A stretch of 35,732 nucleotides of DNA from Burkholderiales bacterium (GTDB lineage Bacteria > Pseudomonadota > Gammaproteobacteria > Burkholderiales > Casimicrobiaceae), in assembly GCA_020853025.1 (NCBI GenBank), contig JADYZP010000026.1:1-35732 (forward strand), read 5' to 3'. The translations under genes were made by a program, and so were the position numbers. The notes below the pieces were generated by a model. The model had not been told where the DNA came from, did no database searches, and saw only the letters and a program-made list of their open reading frames with translations. Below are positions 23,496-30,919 of the stretch, in pieces (the stretch's first letter is position 1; the number at the start of each line of letters is the position of its first letter).

Positions 23496-23690
23496 TCAGC
23501 GCGGAACCTGCGAAGTCTCGATTGGCAACGTCGTCGGCGCAAGAGCGCCGCCTTCGTTTTCCCAGCCGTCGAGCGGCCGGAGCGGGGCGCGCTCCTGCCT
23601 TGCGTAGCGCGCATCGAGCCAGCGCTTGACCAGCCACGACGCGGCAGTGGTCACACTGGCAAGGATGGCCGCGGTAACGACTCGTTTCAT
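23496..23690 (-). CDS. Small membrane-anchored hypothetical protein
   Basis: 64 residues starting M-K-R-V-V-T-A-A-I-L-A-S-V-T-T-A-A-S-W-L-V-K-R-W-L-D, a hydrophobic N-terminal segment followed by a charged tail. ATG 23690 has ccggag upstream at good spacing. I recognise no named family. It precedes nothing on its strand until the kinase, about 200 bases downstream. Confidence 0.55.
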   Translation of the reverse strand: MKRVVTAAILASVTTAASWLVKRWLDARYARQERAPLRPLDGWENEGGALAPTTLPIETSQVPR

Positions 23691-23726
23691 TCGGTTCTCC
23701 GGTTGCAGTAAGTATCGACGCCAGGG

Positions 23727-24062
23727 TCATTTTTTCGCCGTCGAGTCTAGAGCGGGCGAAGAGTGGTTGTTCGCCTGCCCCGCCTGCGGCATCTGCTTGC
23801 TCTCTTCCTCCTTGGTCATCGTGCCTTTGGGATCGGTGGCCGCGCTGTCCTGGGCGGTCGTCGCTGGATCCGTCGCACCGGAGGTCGGCGGAGGCACCGG
23901 TGTCGGCGGCGGACTCGACGCCGGCGGCGGCATCGGAGCGGACGCCGTCGGCTGCGATGCAGGGGTGGCGTTCGACGCCGTTGATTTGCCGTCGCCGCAG
24001 GCGGTGACGGAAAGCGCGAGACCGAGTGCCGAGACTAGGGCGATGGTGCGATTGAAGCTCAT
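23727..24062 (-). CDS. Proline-rich small lipoprotein
   Basis: 111 residues: signal peptide M-S-F-N-R-T-I-A-L-V-S-A-L-G-L-A-L-S with lipobox V-T-A-C at cysteine 22, so it is probably lipid-anchored. The middle is low-complexity proline, alanine, serine and threonine (residues 35-70), a likely wall-spanning spacer. The tail is polar (T-K-E-E-E-S-K-Q-M-P). ATG 24062 follows aggagag. No enzymatic domain. An envelope structural or stress role is inferred from composition and neighbours. Confidence 0.75.
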   Translation of the reverse strand: MSFNRTIALVSALGLALSVTACGDGKSTASNATPASQPTASAPMPPPASSPPPTPVPPPTSGATDPATTAQDSAATDPKGTMTKEEESKQMPQAGQANNHSSPALDSTAKK

Positions 24063-24232
24063 GGTTATCTCTCCTGCGGTTCATCGAAGTGGCTCGGACG
24101 AAACACACCTGCACGCCGAGCAATCATTGCACTTCCACCAATCCACTTTGCTACTCGTGGGTACATCGAGATTCGCGCAATCAGGTTAGCGCCGCTCCGA
24201 ACTGCGCGCTATGCGATGACCTCGGATAGCTC

Positions 24233-24240
24233 TGTAGGAC
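24233..24240 (+). promoter_or_regulatory. TGTAGGAC site upstream of second DUF1328 gene
   Basis: Exact motif copy, 127 bases before the -24/-12 element at 24367 and 209 bases before ATG 24449. It also lies 171 bases before the divergent lipoprotein gene. Nothing else is recognised in 24063-24366. Confidence 0.5.
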
Positions 24241-24366
24241 GCCGCCGACTCAAGTTGGCGATTGTTCAAAATGCCGCGTAAGGATTCCCTGAATATGAGT
24301 GACCCGGCACACGGTAGAAAGCGCCAACTTGATGAATCCACGGCGAATTCTCGTGGTGCAGCGTCC

Positions 24367-24381
24367 TGGCATGGGCAATGC
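24367..24381 (+). promoter_or_regulatory. Sigma-54-like promoter of second DUF1328 gene
   Basis: TGGCATG-ggca-ATGC, GG and GC 10 bases apart, one mismatch to the -24/-12 consensus. Predicted start near 24393, about 56 bases before ATG 24449, the same leader length as for csbD. Confidence 0.5.
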
Positions 24382-24448
24382 GAGCATCCAGTGCACAGCC
24401 CACGCATTTGCGGCTGTTTACCGGGCTCAAAACCAACGGGAGACGGAC

Positions 24449-24610
24449 ATGCTTTATTACGCAGTGGTATTTTTCGTGATTGCGCTGATCGCGGCCGTAT
24501 TCGGCTTTGGCGGCATTGCCGCCGGAGCCGCCGGAATCGCCAAGATTCTCTTCTTCGGATTCCTCATCGTTGCCGTGGTGACTCTGCTGATCTCGCTGGC
24601 GCGAAGATAG
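24449..24610 (+). CDS. DUF1328 small membrane protein (second of three)
   Basis: 53 residues, two hydrophobic segments, pattern [31 protein letters not shown]. Very close to the copy at 21561, hence a recent paralogue. ATG 24449 follows gggagacgg. A hairpin terminator follows at 24630. Confidence 0.93.
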   Translation: MLYYAVVFFVIALIAAVFGFGGIAAGAAGIAKILFFGFLIVAVVTLLISLARR

Positions 24611-24629
24611 TTCGGTCGCGCCATGACGG

Positions 24630-24658
24630 CCCCGCGGTACCGACAAGGTGCCGCGGGG
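24630..24658. terminator. Hairpin terminator between convergent DUF1328 genes
   Basis: 12-base arms ccccgcggtacc and ggtgccgcgggg (one G-T pair) around gacaa. It lies between the stop at 24610 and the convergent stop at 24697. There is no clear T-run. Confidence 0.6.
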
Positions 24659-24696
24659 TCGACTTGATGCGGTGCTGCGCGCCTGCGCAATCGCAC

Positions 24697-24870
24697 CTAG
24701 AACACGAGGACACCCAACAGTACGCCGAACACCAGCACGATCAGGAAGATAACGATCGCGATGTAGAACAGTACCTTCGCGATGGATCTCGTGCCCGATG
24801 CGACTCCGGTGAAGCCGAACAGTCCGGCGACTACGGAGATGATGAAAAATATGATGGCCCACTTGATCAT
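24697..24870 (-). CDS. DUF1328 small membrane protein (third, divergent copy)
   Basis: 57 residues from ATG 24870, behind ggaga; an in-frame ATG at 24891 is less likely. Pattern [33 protein letters not shown], then a second segment [15 protein letters not shown]. It is less similar to the other two copies than they are to each other and points the other way. Confidence 0.88.
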   Translation of the reverse strand: MIKWAIIFFIISVVAGLFGFTGVASGTRSIAKVLFYIAIVIFLIVLVFGVLLGVLVF

Positions 24871-25086
24871 GAACGATTCTCCGGTTGGCAACGGGATCCG
24901 ACGACGATCGAAGTCGCTATCGGACTTCCTGTCCTTTCCGCGTTTCGGCAGTCAGGACGTCGCGAGCGTACTCCGAAATCCAGCGACGCTTTGCTTGCGG
25001 CAGCGTCGACTGTTGCCGACTCGGAGGTCGGCGCTGACATCGCTCGTTTGCCGATTGGCTTGCCGTCAATGTCCGCAACCAATCTG

Positions 25087-25104
25087 TGTAAGTGGAGTCC
25101 TACG
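25087..25104 (+). promoter_or_regulatory. TGTAAG-N6-CCTACG dyad upstream of DUF3309 gene
   Basis: TGTAAG (25087-25092), six bases, CCTACG (25099-25104); contains GTCCTAC at 25097-25103. The dyad resembles the GacA box TGTAAG-N6-CTTACA. It lies 84 bases before ATG 25188. The rest of 24871-25187 holds no gene. Confidence 0.55.
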
Positions 25105-25187
25105 AGCTAAACAGCGTCAGGACGGCGGTTCTTCCCAACGTGCAATTGCATAGTTGCGGCGTCAGACCACACACTTGGGAGAAAACA

Positions 25188-25346
25188 ATGTCACTGGCCA
25201 CCATTTTACTGATCATCTTCGTTCTCGCGCTGATCGGCGCGCTGCCGGCTTGGCCTTATAGCCGTGGCTGGGGCTATTATCCGAGCGGCATCGCCGGCCT
25301 GGTCGTCATCATTCTGATCGTCATGCTATTGATGGGCAGTATCTGA
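25188..25346 (+). CDS. DUF3309 small membrane protein
   Basis: 52 residues: M-S-L-A-T-I-L-L-I-I-F-V-L-A-L-I-G-A-L-P-A-W-P-Y-S-R-G-W-G-Y-Y-P-S-G-I-A-G-L-V-V. Two hydrophobic segments flank the W-P-Y-S-R-G-W-G-Y-Y-P-S-G turn that defines DUF3309. Function is unknown; family members occur beside stress genes. ATG 25188 follows gggaga. The ferritin-like gene starts 41 bases downstream and is probably in the same transcript. Confidence 0.92.
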   Translation: MSLATILLIIFVLALIGALPAWPYSRGWGYYPSGIAGLVVIILIVMLLMGSI

Positions 25347-25386
25347 TTCGAGGCTCGATCACTCGTCAAAACCCAAGGAGTCAAAG

Positions 25387-25980
25387 ATGAACACAGGACA
25401 ATTGAACGAACTCGTTCTACAAACGCTCGAGCACGAGATGGGGGGGATCAAAGTGTACGAGACCGCCCTGCAGTGCGCGATGCACGACGATTTGCGCAGC
25501 GAATGGGAAGAGTACCTCGCCCAAACCCGTACACACGTGGAGATCGCGCGACAATTGTGTTCGGCGTTAGGCATCGATGACAATGCGGCGTCACCAGGCC
25601 GGGAAGTCGTGCGTACGGTAGGCGGCGCGCTGATAATGGCAATGAAGACTGCGCTGGCGGCCGGAAATCCCGAGGCTGCTCAGCTGGTCGCGTGCGAATG
25701 CGTCGTCCTGGCGGAAACCAAAGACCACCTTGACTGGGAACTTATTGGCAAGTGCGCGGAGAAGGCCGCCGGCCCCGCCAAACAGGCGCTGACCGCAGCG
25801 TTCGAGCAAGTCGAGAATCAGGAAGACGAACACCTGAATCATACGCGCGGCTGGTGCCGCGAATTGTGGATCAAGTCACTGGGCATGCGCGCGGTGCTCC
25901 CGCCGCCCGAGGAGCGTCATCACGTGAAAACCGCCATCGGCGCCGCTCGCGCGGAAATTGCGAGTTCCAAGTCTCGATAG
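25387..25980 (+). CDS. Ferritin-like domain protein
   Basis: 197 residues, almost all helical. Metal-site style residues recur: L-E-H-E-M-G-G-I-K-V-Y-E-T in helix 1, T-H-V-E-I-A-R in helix 2, C-E-C-V-V-L-A-E-T-K-D-H-L in helix 3 and E-N-Q-E-D-E-H-L-N-H-T in helix 4. These E and E-x-x-H pairs fit a four-helix di-iron bundle of the ferritin-like superfamily. Whether it stores iron or acts on peroxide cannot be told. The polar tail (residues 165-197) lies outside the bundle. ATG 25387 follows aaggag. Confidence 0.8.
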   Translation: MNTGQLNELVLQTLEHEMGGIKVYETALQCAMHDDLRSEWEEYLAQTRTHVEIARQLCSALGIDDNAASPGREVVRTVGGALIMAMKTALAAGNPEAAQLVACECVVLAETKDHLDWELIGKCAEKAAGPAKQALTAAFEQVENQEDEHLNHTRGWCRELWIKSLGMRAVLPPPEERHHVKTAIGAARAEIASSKSR

Positions 25981-25987
25981 TCGCCAG

Positions 25988-26008
25988 GCACCGATTCCGA
26001 GTCGGTGC
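25988..26008 (+). terminator. Weak hairpin after ferritin-like gene
   Basis: Arms gcaccga and tcggtgc around a 7-base loop, 8 bases after the stop. No T-run follows, so it may be a Rho-dependent end or a transcript-stabilising stem. Confidence 0.4.
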
Positions 26009-26116
26009 TGCGCTGCGTCCGGCGCCTTCCCGCTTTGTACGGTAGTCAACGAGCGCCTGATACAGGGATTGCGTGAGTTGCGGCGCGACGGGCGCCGGAT
26101 GTTAACCGTCGGTCGC

Positions 26117-26668
26117 TTACATGCTGGTCTGGGAGACGTTGGCGTCCGTGTGGGCCAGGACGCGCAGCGCTTCGTCGCGCTGTGTCGGCGATAGCGGATG
26201 GACGACGATCGACCAGCGGCCATGTTGCTTCGCCGTCCGTACCGGGTCTATGACGGCATCGTGGTCCGGACGGGTGTTTGGCAAGCCTCCGGCCAACAGC
26301 CCGAACATGGTACCGAAGGCAAGAAGCGCGATCAGCGACAATAACGGTGAGGCGGTGACCGCGGTGACTCCTGACAGCATCAATGCTGCGAAGGTGAACA
26401 AACCGGCGCCGAGGCCGACCGCTGCGCAGCTTCGATGGGTCCGCATTGCGGCACGCCAGACGCCAAGTCCTTTCGGTTCCAGCTTGCGTCCCCAGTCTTC
26501 GTCGAAGGGTCCGATCATATGAATCTGATTGCGTTGAATGTGTGATTCTCTTTGCAGTTGCACCGCAGCGTCGCGCGCCTGCATGCCACTGTCGAATACG
26601 GCGGCGACCTTGGTGAGCGACGATTCGCGGAACAAGTGATTTGCGAAACTCATGTTCGAGAAACTCAT
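26117..26668 (-). CDS. YflT-like general stress membrane protein
   Basis: 183 residues. The N-terminal part T-K-V-A-A-V-F-D-S-G-M-Q-A-R-D-A-A-V-Q-L and I-Q-R-N-Q-I-H-M-I-G-P-F-D resembles the YflT/GsP17M fold of general stress proteins. A central hydrophobic hairpin (residues about 80-128) with a glycine-rich turn anchors it in the membrane. A second copy of the strand-helix unit follows (W-S-I-V-V-H-P-L-S-P-T-Q-R-D-E-A-L-R-V-L). ATG 26668 and ATG 26653 are equal in frame because a 15-base tandem duplication created a second start. An exact TGTAGGAC lies 85 bases upstream. Confidence 0.75.
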   Translation of the reverse strand: MSFSNMSFANHLFRESSLTKVAAVFDSGMQARDAAVQLQRESHIQRNQIHMIGPFDEDWGRKLEPKGLGVWRAAMRTHRSCAAVGLGAGLFTFAALMLSGVTAVTASPLLSLIALLAFGTMFGLLAGGLPNTRPDHDAVIDPVRTAKQHGRWSIVVHPLSPTQRDEALRVLAHTDANVSQTSM

Positions 26669-26674
26669 GTTCGA
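26645..26674. repeat. 15-base tandem duplication over a start codon
   Basis: gaaactcatgttcga occurs twice in direct tandem (26645-26659 and 26660-26674). On the minus strand it encodes two N-M-S-F repeats, each offering an ATG. Confidence 0.85.
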
Positions 26675-26752
26675 CCTGGCAGCTGTGATGTATACGGTTC
26701 CTATGTTCGCGGTTTCCGGAAGCATCGGATGTCGGGTGATGCCGCATTGCAG

Positions 26753-26760
26753 TGTAGGAC
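26753..26760 (+). promoter_or_regulatory. TGTAGGAC site upstream of YflT-like gene
   Basis: Exact motif copy, 85 bases before ATG 26668, in the opposite orientation to that gene. Confidence 0.45.
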
Positions 26761-26829
26761 GGCACGCACCATCGGCAAAATCATCGGTTCGGGGGGCGGC
26801 GGATGCAAGCAAGCGCTTCGCAGCGGAGT

Positions 26830-27552
26830 TCACGTGTCGGCGCAGGGCTTCGCCGGAAATGCAAAGCGGCCGATCAGGGGCAGATGATCGGAAGCGGCAC
26901 GGGCGAGCGGCGTTCGGTGCACTCGGACGTCGTGCAGGGCTCCGGGCGGATGCACCCAGATCCGGTCGAGCGCGAGCAGCGGCAGCCGGGATGGGAAGGT
27001 GGCCGGCGCCGGTGCAGCGCGAAAGCGTGCGCGCAGCCACCGCAGAGGCCGACCCCAGAGGTACCACTCGTTGATGTCGCCCAACAGCAGCGTCGGCACC
27101 TCGGAAGCGGCGCCGACGGTGGACAGGATCCGCTGCACCTGGATACGCCGCTCGGCGGGCCGCAATCCGAGGTGCGTGGCTAATACGCGCACGGCGTGTC
27201 CGGCGACGTCGACGACAGCATCGATGGCGTTGCGTGGCTCGTGCGCGGCCACGGTGAGATCGACGTTGTCCTGGCCGGCGATTGGAAAGCGCGACAGCAG
27301 CGCGTTGCCGAAGTCGGCATCTCCGCGCGTCAACGTGCGCCCCATCGCAATGCGAACTCCGAGGCTGGTCTGGATGCCGCGCATGAGTTCGGCATGCAGT
27401 GCGAGCGAAGGCACCTCCTGCAGTGCCACGATATCGGCGTCGATCTCGGCCAGGACCGCGATCACGCGCGCGCCGTCGTAGCGTCCGTCGCGGCCGACAC
27501 CGCTGTGCAGGTTCCACGTGGCAACACGCAGATCGGCCCCGGCCGTCACCAT
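26830..27552 (-). CDS. Endonuclease/exonuclease/phosphatase (EEP) family protein
   Basis: 240 residues from ATG 27552, five bases after the stop of the phospholipase D gene, so translation is coupled. EEP motifs are clear: L-R-V-A-T-W-N-L-H-S-G-V-G-R-D-G-R-Y-D, D-I-V-A-L-Q-E-V, T-H-L-G-L-R-P-A-E-R, L-L-L-G-D-I-N-E-W and the C-terminal S-D-H-L-P-L. The fold hydrolyses phosphodiesters with a metal ion; the substrate may be nucleic acid, a phospholipid or an inositol phosphate. The frame continues upstream without stop as part of the preceding gene's shadow, but similarity begins only here. The pairing with a PLD protein points to lipid turnover. Confidence 0.9.
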   Translation of the reverse strand: MVTAGADLRVATWNLHSGVGRDGRYDGARVIAVLAEIDADIVALQEVPSLALHAELMRGIQTSLGVRIAMGRTLTRGDADFGNALLSRFPIAGQDNVDLTVAAHEPRNAIDAVVDVAGHAVRVLATHLGLRPAERRIQVQRILSTVGAASEVPTLLLGDINEWYLWGRPLRWLRARFRAAPAPATFPSRLPLLALDRIWVHPPGALHDVRVHRTPLARAASDHLPLIGRFAFPAKPCADT

Positions 27553-27557
27553 CGACT

Positions 27558-29780
27558 TCAATCCGGCACGTTCTGCGATCGGCCGGCGGGATCGCAGCCG
27601 GCGTCCGGGCGCAATTTGCGCTGCATCGTGACGACGGCGACCGCGATGGTCAGCAACAACAGGGCGAGCAGCGCGATGCTGCCCGGGTCGGGTGTGCGCA
27701 CAGCGGCGATCGCACGATCGATGAAAGCGGATGTCATCACCAGCCCCGGAAGCAGGCCGAGCGCGGTCCCCAGCAGGAAGTCGCGCCACCCCAGGTGCGT
27801 CGCGCCGCCTACGACGTTGACCACGGCGAAGGGTGCGATCGGCAACACGCGGACCAGCAGCACTGCCAGCAGGCCGCGTTTCGCGAGCCGCCTGGAAAGC
27901 ACGTTCAAGCGCCGGCCGGCGTAGCGGCGGACGACGTCGCGACCCAGGCTGCGCCCAAGTGCGTATCCGGCGGCAGCGCTCGCCATCGCTCCGGCAAAGG
28001 CGAGCGCGCCGCCATAGAGACCGCCATAAACGGCAACCGTCAGCGCGATCAGCAGCGTGACGGGTACCAGCACGAATCCGGCCAGCACGAACAACGCGGG
28101 AACCGCCAGCAGCATCCAGGCTTCACCACGCAAGGTGGCGATGCGGGCGAAGATCGCTTCGAGGTCGAGGGCGCCGCCCAGGCCGGTCGCGCGCCATGCG
28201 AAGGCGAGCCCGGCGATCAGCACGACCAGTAGCAGGATGGCGAGGACCCGCCATCGCAAGCGGATACGCGACTGCGGCGCCGGCAGCAGTTCGGTGACCA
28301 GCACGTCAGGGTCGAGCGGGCGCTCGGGATCGAGAACGTCGTGGTTCGGAACCACTGCATCGACGGTCGGGTCGAGCGCCGGATCGATCGCCTTCAGTCC
28401 ACGCCGTTGTGCATTCGATAGCGCGTGGATTGCCTCGTGCAACCCGCCTTCGGACGCTATCGCTGTGCGGACCGCCTGGTCGTTCGTGCCCAGATGCTCG
28501 GCGAGCAGGCGGTCTCGAAGGCCGGCGATCGCCGAACGCACATCAGCGCGGCCGGCGGATTCGACGGCGAGATTGCATTCGGTGTCCAGTGACATCGACC
28601 GGTTGGACAAGTTCGCCGAGCCAACGGTGAGGAAGACGTCGTCGATAACGAGGACCTTGCTGTGGACGTTGATGCACGGTCCCGGTCCATCTGCACATTC
28701 GTAGGTCGGGCAATACATCCGGTAGCGATCCGACGTGTCGGCCGTGCGCAATCGCCGGTGCATCCGTGCACGCAGTACGCCCATCGTCGACGATTCCAGC
28801 CATCCACTTTGTTCCGCCGGCGCGATCACCGCTAGCTGAGGCGCCGAGGCCCCGGCAAGCCGCAATGCCAGTGCGTCGGCGATCAGGGCCGACGTGAAGT
28901 ATTGGTTCTCGGCGAAAATCGACTCGCGTGCAGCCTCGATTGCGTCGAGATGCAGTTGGCGCACCTCGTCTACACCCGGGTCGCCATTGAAGGCCGGCTC
29001 GGTACGCGCGATCGCGACATCGACGTCTTCGAGTGTGTGTGCCAGCGACCCCGGCCATGCGCTGAAGGTTGTGGTCGCCGGCCGCAGTCGGGCGCGAGGC
29101 TGCGAACCGGTCGCGCGCTGCCAGCGATCGCGGCACAATTCGCCGAGCGCACGCGCACAGGGCCCTTCGACGATCGCGGCGACGTCGTGGAATGGGCCGT
29201 AGGGCCGCCCCGAGGAATTCACCCGTAGCGGATTTTCCGCCAGGTGTTCGCTCGTGTCCCATCGCGATTCGGCCAGATCGAAGCCGCCGACGAACGCCAC
29301 CTGATCATCGACGACGATGATCTTCTGGTGATGCGACGCGCCTAGCGGGTGCCGGTCGTCGGCGTGGAATTCGAGTCTCGGGCGCATCTTCCATCCGAGC
29401 CCGAACAGCGGCTGCCATTCCCGCTCGAAGGCATAGAGCATCGAGTAGTCCCATGCCAGGATGAAGCCGCGAAGCTGCCGATTGCGGTCGACCAGTGCGT
29501 CGAGAAAGTCACCGAGTTCGTCGGGAAGTCCGTCGTCGGACCCCTGGGGCGTCAGCAGCATTCGCCGGTCGACGTCCCAGCCGAGGATGAAGAACGAGTG
29601 CCGGGCATTGGCGAGCGCCGAGCGCACGGCGCCGAAGTATTCTTCGCCATCGACCAGGAACGCCATCCGCGTCGCCTGCTCGATGCGCGAGCAGTTGCGG
29701 CCGGCTTGCAACAGCCTCGGTGGCGCCTCGGCGGATGCGGCTTTGGCGACGGGGGATTCGGATTCTGCAGTGCGGCTCAT
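27558..29780 (-). CDS. Phospholipase D / cardiolipin synthase-like protein fused to a VTT (DedA) membrane domain
   Basis: 740 residues. The N-terminal catalytic half has two HKD motifs, H151-Q-K153 with D158 (H-H-Q-K-I-I-V-V-D-D) and H373-S-K375 with D380 (H-S-K-V-L-V-I-D-D), followed by G-G-F-D and S-A-N-L-S-N-R-S. After residue 490 come a membrane segment (L-A-I-L-L-L-V-V-L-I-A-G-L) and a SNARE-associated/VTT domain with V-Y-G-G-L-Y-G-G-A-L-A-F-A-G-A and V-R-V-L-P-I-A-P-F-A-V-V-N. The enzyme likely acts on phospholipids at the inner membrane. The fusion is found in several proteobacteria. A perfect TGTAGG-N6-CCTACA dyad lies 110 bases upstream. Confidence 0.93.
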   Translation of the reverse strand: MSRTAESESPVAKAASAEAPPRLLQAGRNCSRIEQATRMAFLVDGEEYFGAVRSALANARHSFFILGWDVDRRMLLTPQGSDDGLPDELGDFLDALVDRNRQLRGFILAWDYSMLYAFEREWQPLFGLGWKMRPRLEFHADDRHPLGASHHQKIIVVDDQVAFVGGFDLAESRWDTSEHLAENPLRVNSSGRPYGPFHDVAAIVEGPCARALGELCRDRWQRATGSQPRARLRPATTTFSAWPGSLAHTLEDVDVAIARTEPAFNGDPGVDEVRQLHLDAIEAARESIFAENQYFTSALIADALALRLAGASAPQLAVIAPAEQSGWLESSTMGVLRARMHRRLRTADTSDRYRMYCPTYECADGPGPCINVHSKVLVIDDVFLTVGSANLSNRSMSLDTECNLAVESAGRADVRSAIAGLRDRLLAEHLGTNDQAVRTAIASEGGLHEAIHALSNAQRRGLKAIDPALDPTVDAVVPNHDVLDPERPLDPDVLVTELLPAPQSRIRLRWRVLAILLLVVLIAGLAFAWRATGLGGALDLEAIFARIATLRGEAWMLLAVPALFVLAGFVLVPVTLLIALTVAVYGGLYGGALAFAGAMASAAAGYALGRSLGRDVVRRYAGRRLNVLSRRLAKRGLLAVLLVRVLPIAPFAVVNVVGGATHLGWRDFLLGTALGLLPGLVMTSAFIDRAIAAVRTPDPGSIALLALLLLTIAVAVVTMQRKLRPDAGCDPAGRSQNVPD

Positions 29781-29889
29781 AGGCAGATGGTCGCATGGCA
29801 GCGTTGGCGGCCAAAACTCCGGAGCATGTGAACTGGTTCATCGTGCCACGCGGGGTGCTGCGGCGCAGCGGCAGTGCGTCCGATGACCT

Positions 29890-29907
29890 TGTAGGCACGG
29901 TCCTACA
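29890..29907. promoter_or_regulatory. Perfect TGTAGG-N6-CCTACA dyad upstream of PLD gene
   Basis: TGTAGG-CACGGT-CCTACA, a perfect 6+6+6 dyad, 110 bases before the phospholipase D start at 29780. It has the geometry of the GacA box TGTAAG-N6-CTTACA. The rest of 29781-30053 shows nothing I can name. Confidence 0.6.
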
Positions 29908-30053
29908 CTCCGTTCGGGTCGCGCCGCTCCGGGCAATCCAAGGTAGTCGAAGAGCAGGACACGAGCGATCAACGCATATTGTCCGTCGCATTTCGCTCTT
30001 GCGAGCATCGACTGCATCTGCGACACCGGATCCGGGGCCCCTCGGCTGGCGAC

Positions 30054-30410
30054 TCAACTGCCCCTGGCGCACCGCCGCTCACGCCAAGCCCTCCAAAGCG
30101 CATGAGCCGGCGGCGAGAGCAGGATTCGTGACGCCATGCCGATGATCGCCATCGCTATCGCAATCGCTCCACCCCTCGCCTGCTCCGACGAGACGCGCCT
30201 CGGAAACGCGCGCCCTGGCGAAGCGCCCGAACAACCGACAGCGAAACCGGCGACGAACAGCATTGCCACTGCCCCCAACGGCCACCATGACGTGGACTTC
30301 CGAACGTCGCCAAGCGCTTCGTGCCATAGCCTGACGACATGCTCGCGCCTAACCTCGATCTTGCGCTCGGCATCCGCGAGTCTGCCTTCCGGGCTGCGCA
30401 CGCCGCTCAT
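30054..30410 (-). CDS. YqjK-like small membrane protein
   Basis: 118 residues with a charged N-terminal helix (G-R-L-A-D-A-E-R-K-I-E-V-R-R-E-H-V-V-R-L-W), a membrane segment (W-W-P-L-G-A-V-A-M-L-F-V-A-G-F-A-V-G) and a further hydrophobic stretch (G-A-I-A-I-A-M-A-I-I-G-M-A). This is the general layout of YqjK-like proteins, though similarity is weak. ATG 30410 overlaps the stop of the upstream YqjE-like gene as ATGA, so both are translated together. That pairing supports the call. Confidence 0.6.
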   Translation of the reverse strand: MSGVRSPEGRLADAERKIEVRREHVVRLWHEALGDVRKSTSWWPLGAVAMLFVAGFAVGCSGASPGRAFPRRVSSEQARGGAIAIAMAIIGMASRILLSPPAHALWRAWRERRCARGS

Positions 30411-30808
30411 CGAGTGCCCTCATCCAGTACCGGGTCGGCGTTTCGCAGTTGTCGCAACGTGGCTGAAAACAGCGGTTCGGCGGGCTGCCTGCGAATCCAG
30501 ATGGCGAGCGCACCGGCCGCCACCAGGTTTGCCAACGCGGCCAGCGCAAGGGCCACCGGCCAATTCACACCTGCAGCGGTGGCCCAGACGATTGCCCCCG
30601 CGACCAAAGCCAACCAGGCGCTTACCACCAGAATCGACACCATAACCGCGACGGAAAGCAGCACACCCAGTCGACGCGCGGCAACTTGTGCTTCCAGTGC
30701 CGCAAGTTCGACGTGGTCGAGCGCCAAGTGACGAATCGTACCGGCCAATGCGCGGATTCGTTGAACGAGGGTCGGCGTTTCGGTAACGGAATCGGGTTTC
30801 ACGCGCAT
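30407..30808 (-). CDS. Holin-X / YqjE-like membrane protein
   Basis: 133 residues from ATG 30808. The N-terminal amphipathic part (R-I-R-A-L-A-G-T-I-R-H-L-A-L-D-H-V-E-L-A-A-L-E) is followed by two long hydrophobic segments (L-L-S-V-A-V-M-V-S-I-L-V-V-S-A-W-L-A-L-V-A-G-A and A-L-A-L-A-A-L-A-N-L-V-A-A-G-A-L) and a charged tail. This is the pattern of the putative Actinobacterial Holin-X/YqjE family. In E. coli yqjE follows yqjD; here the DUF883 homologue is 12 kb away. A GTCCTAC motif lies 104 bases upstream. Confidence 0.82.
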   Translation of the reverse strand: MRVKPDSVTETPTLVQRIRALAGTIRHLALDHVELAALEAQVAARRLGVLLSVAVMVSILVVSAWLALVAGAIVWATAAGVNWPVALALAALANLVAAGALAIWIRRQPAEPLFSATLRQLRNADPVLDEGTR

Positions 30809-30900
30809 CAGTACCAAGCTGTCGTAGATGCGAACTCTCGCGGAGCGTACATTGTCGAACCGTATCGACGCATGCGCGATCGGCCGAACTGGTAATCGAA

Positions 30901-30919
30901 GGTAAGGTGCCGTCCTACG
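30901..30919 (+). promoter_or_regulatory. GTCCTAC site upstream of YqjE-like gene
   Basis: GGTAAG-N7-CCTACG with GTCCTAC at 30912-30918; same elements as the dyad at 25087 but one base wider. Located 104 bases before ATG 30808. Confidence 0.42.

Noticed and set aside
26669..27517. Upstream extension of the YflT-like frame to 466 codons
   Set aside because: The extension is antisense-style, arginine-rich and overlaps the EEP gene in another frame; similarity begins only at about 26668.
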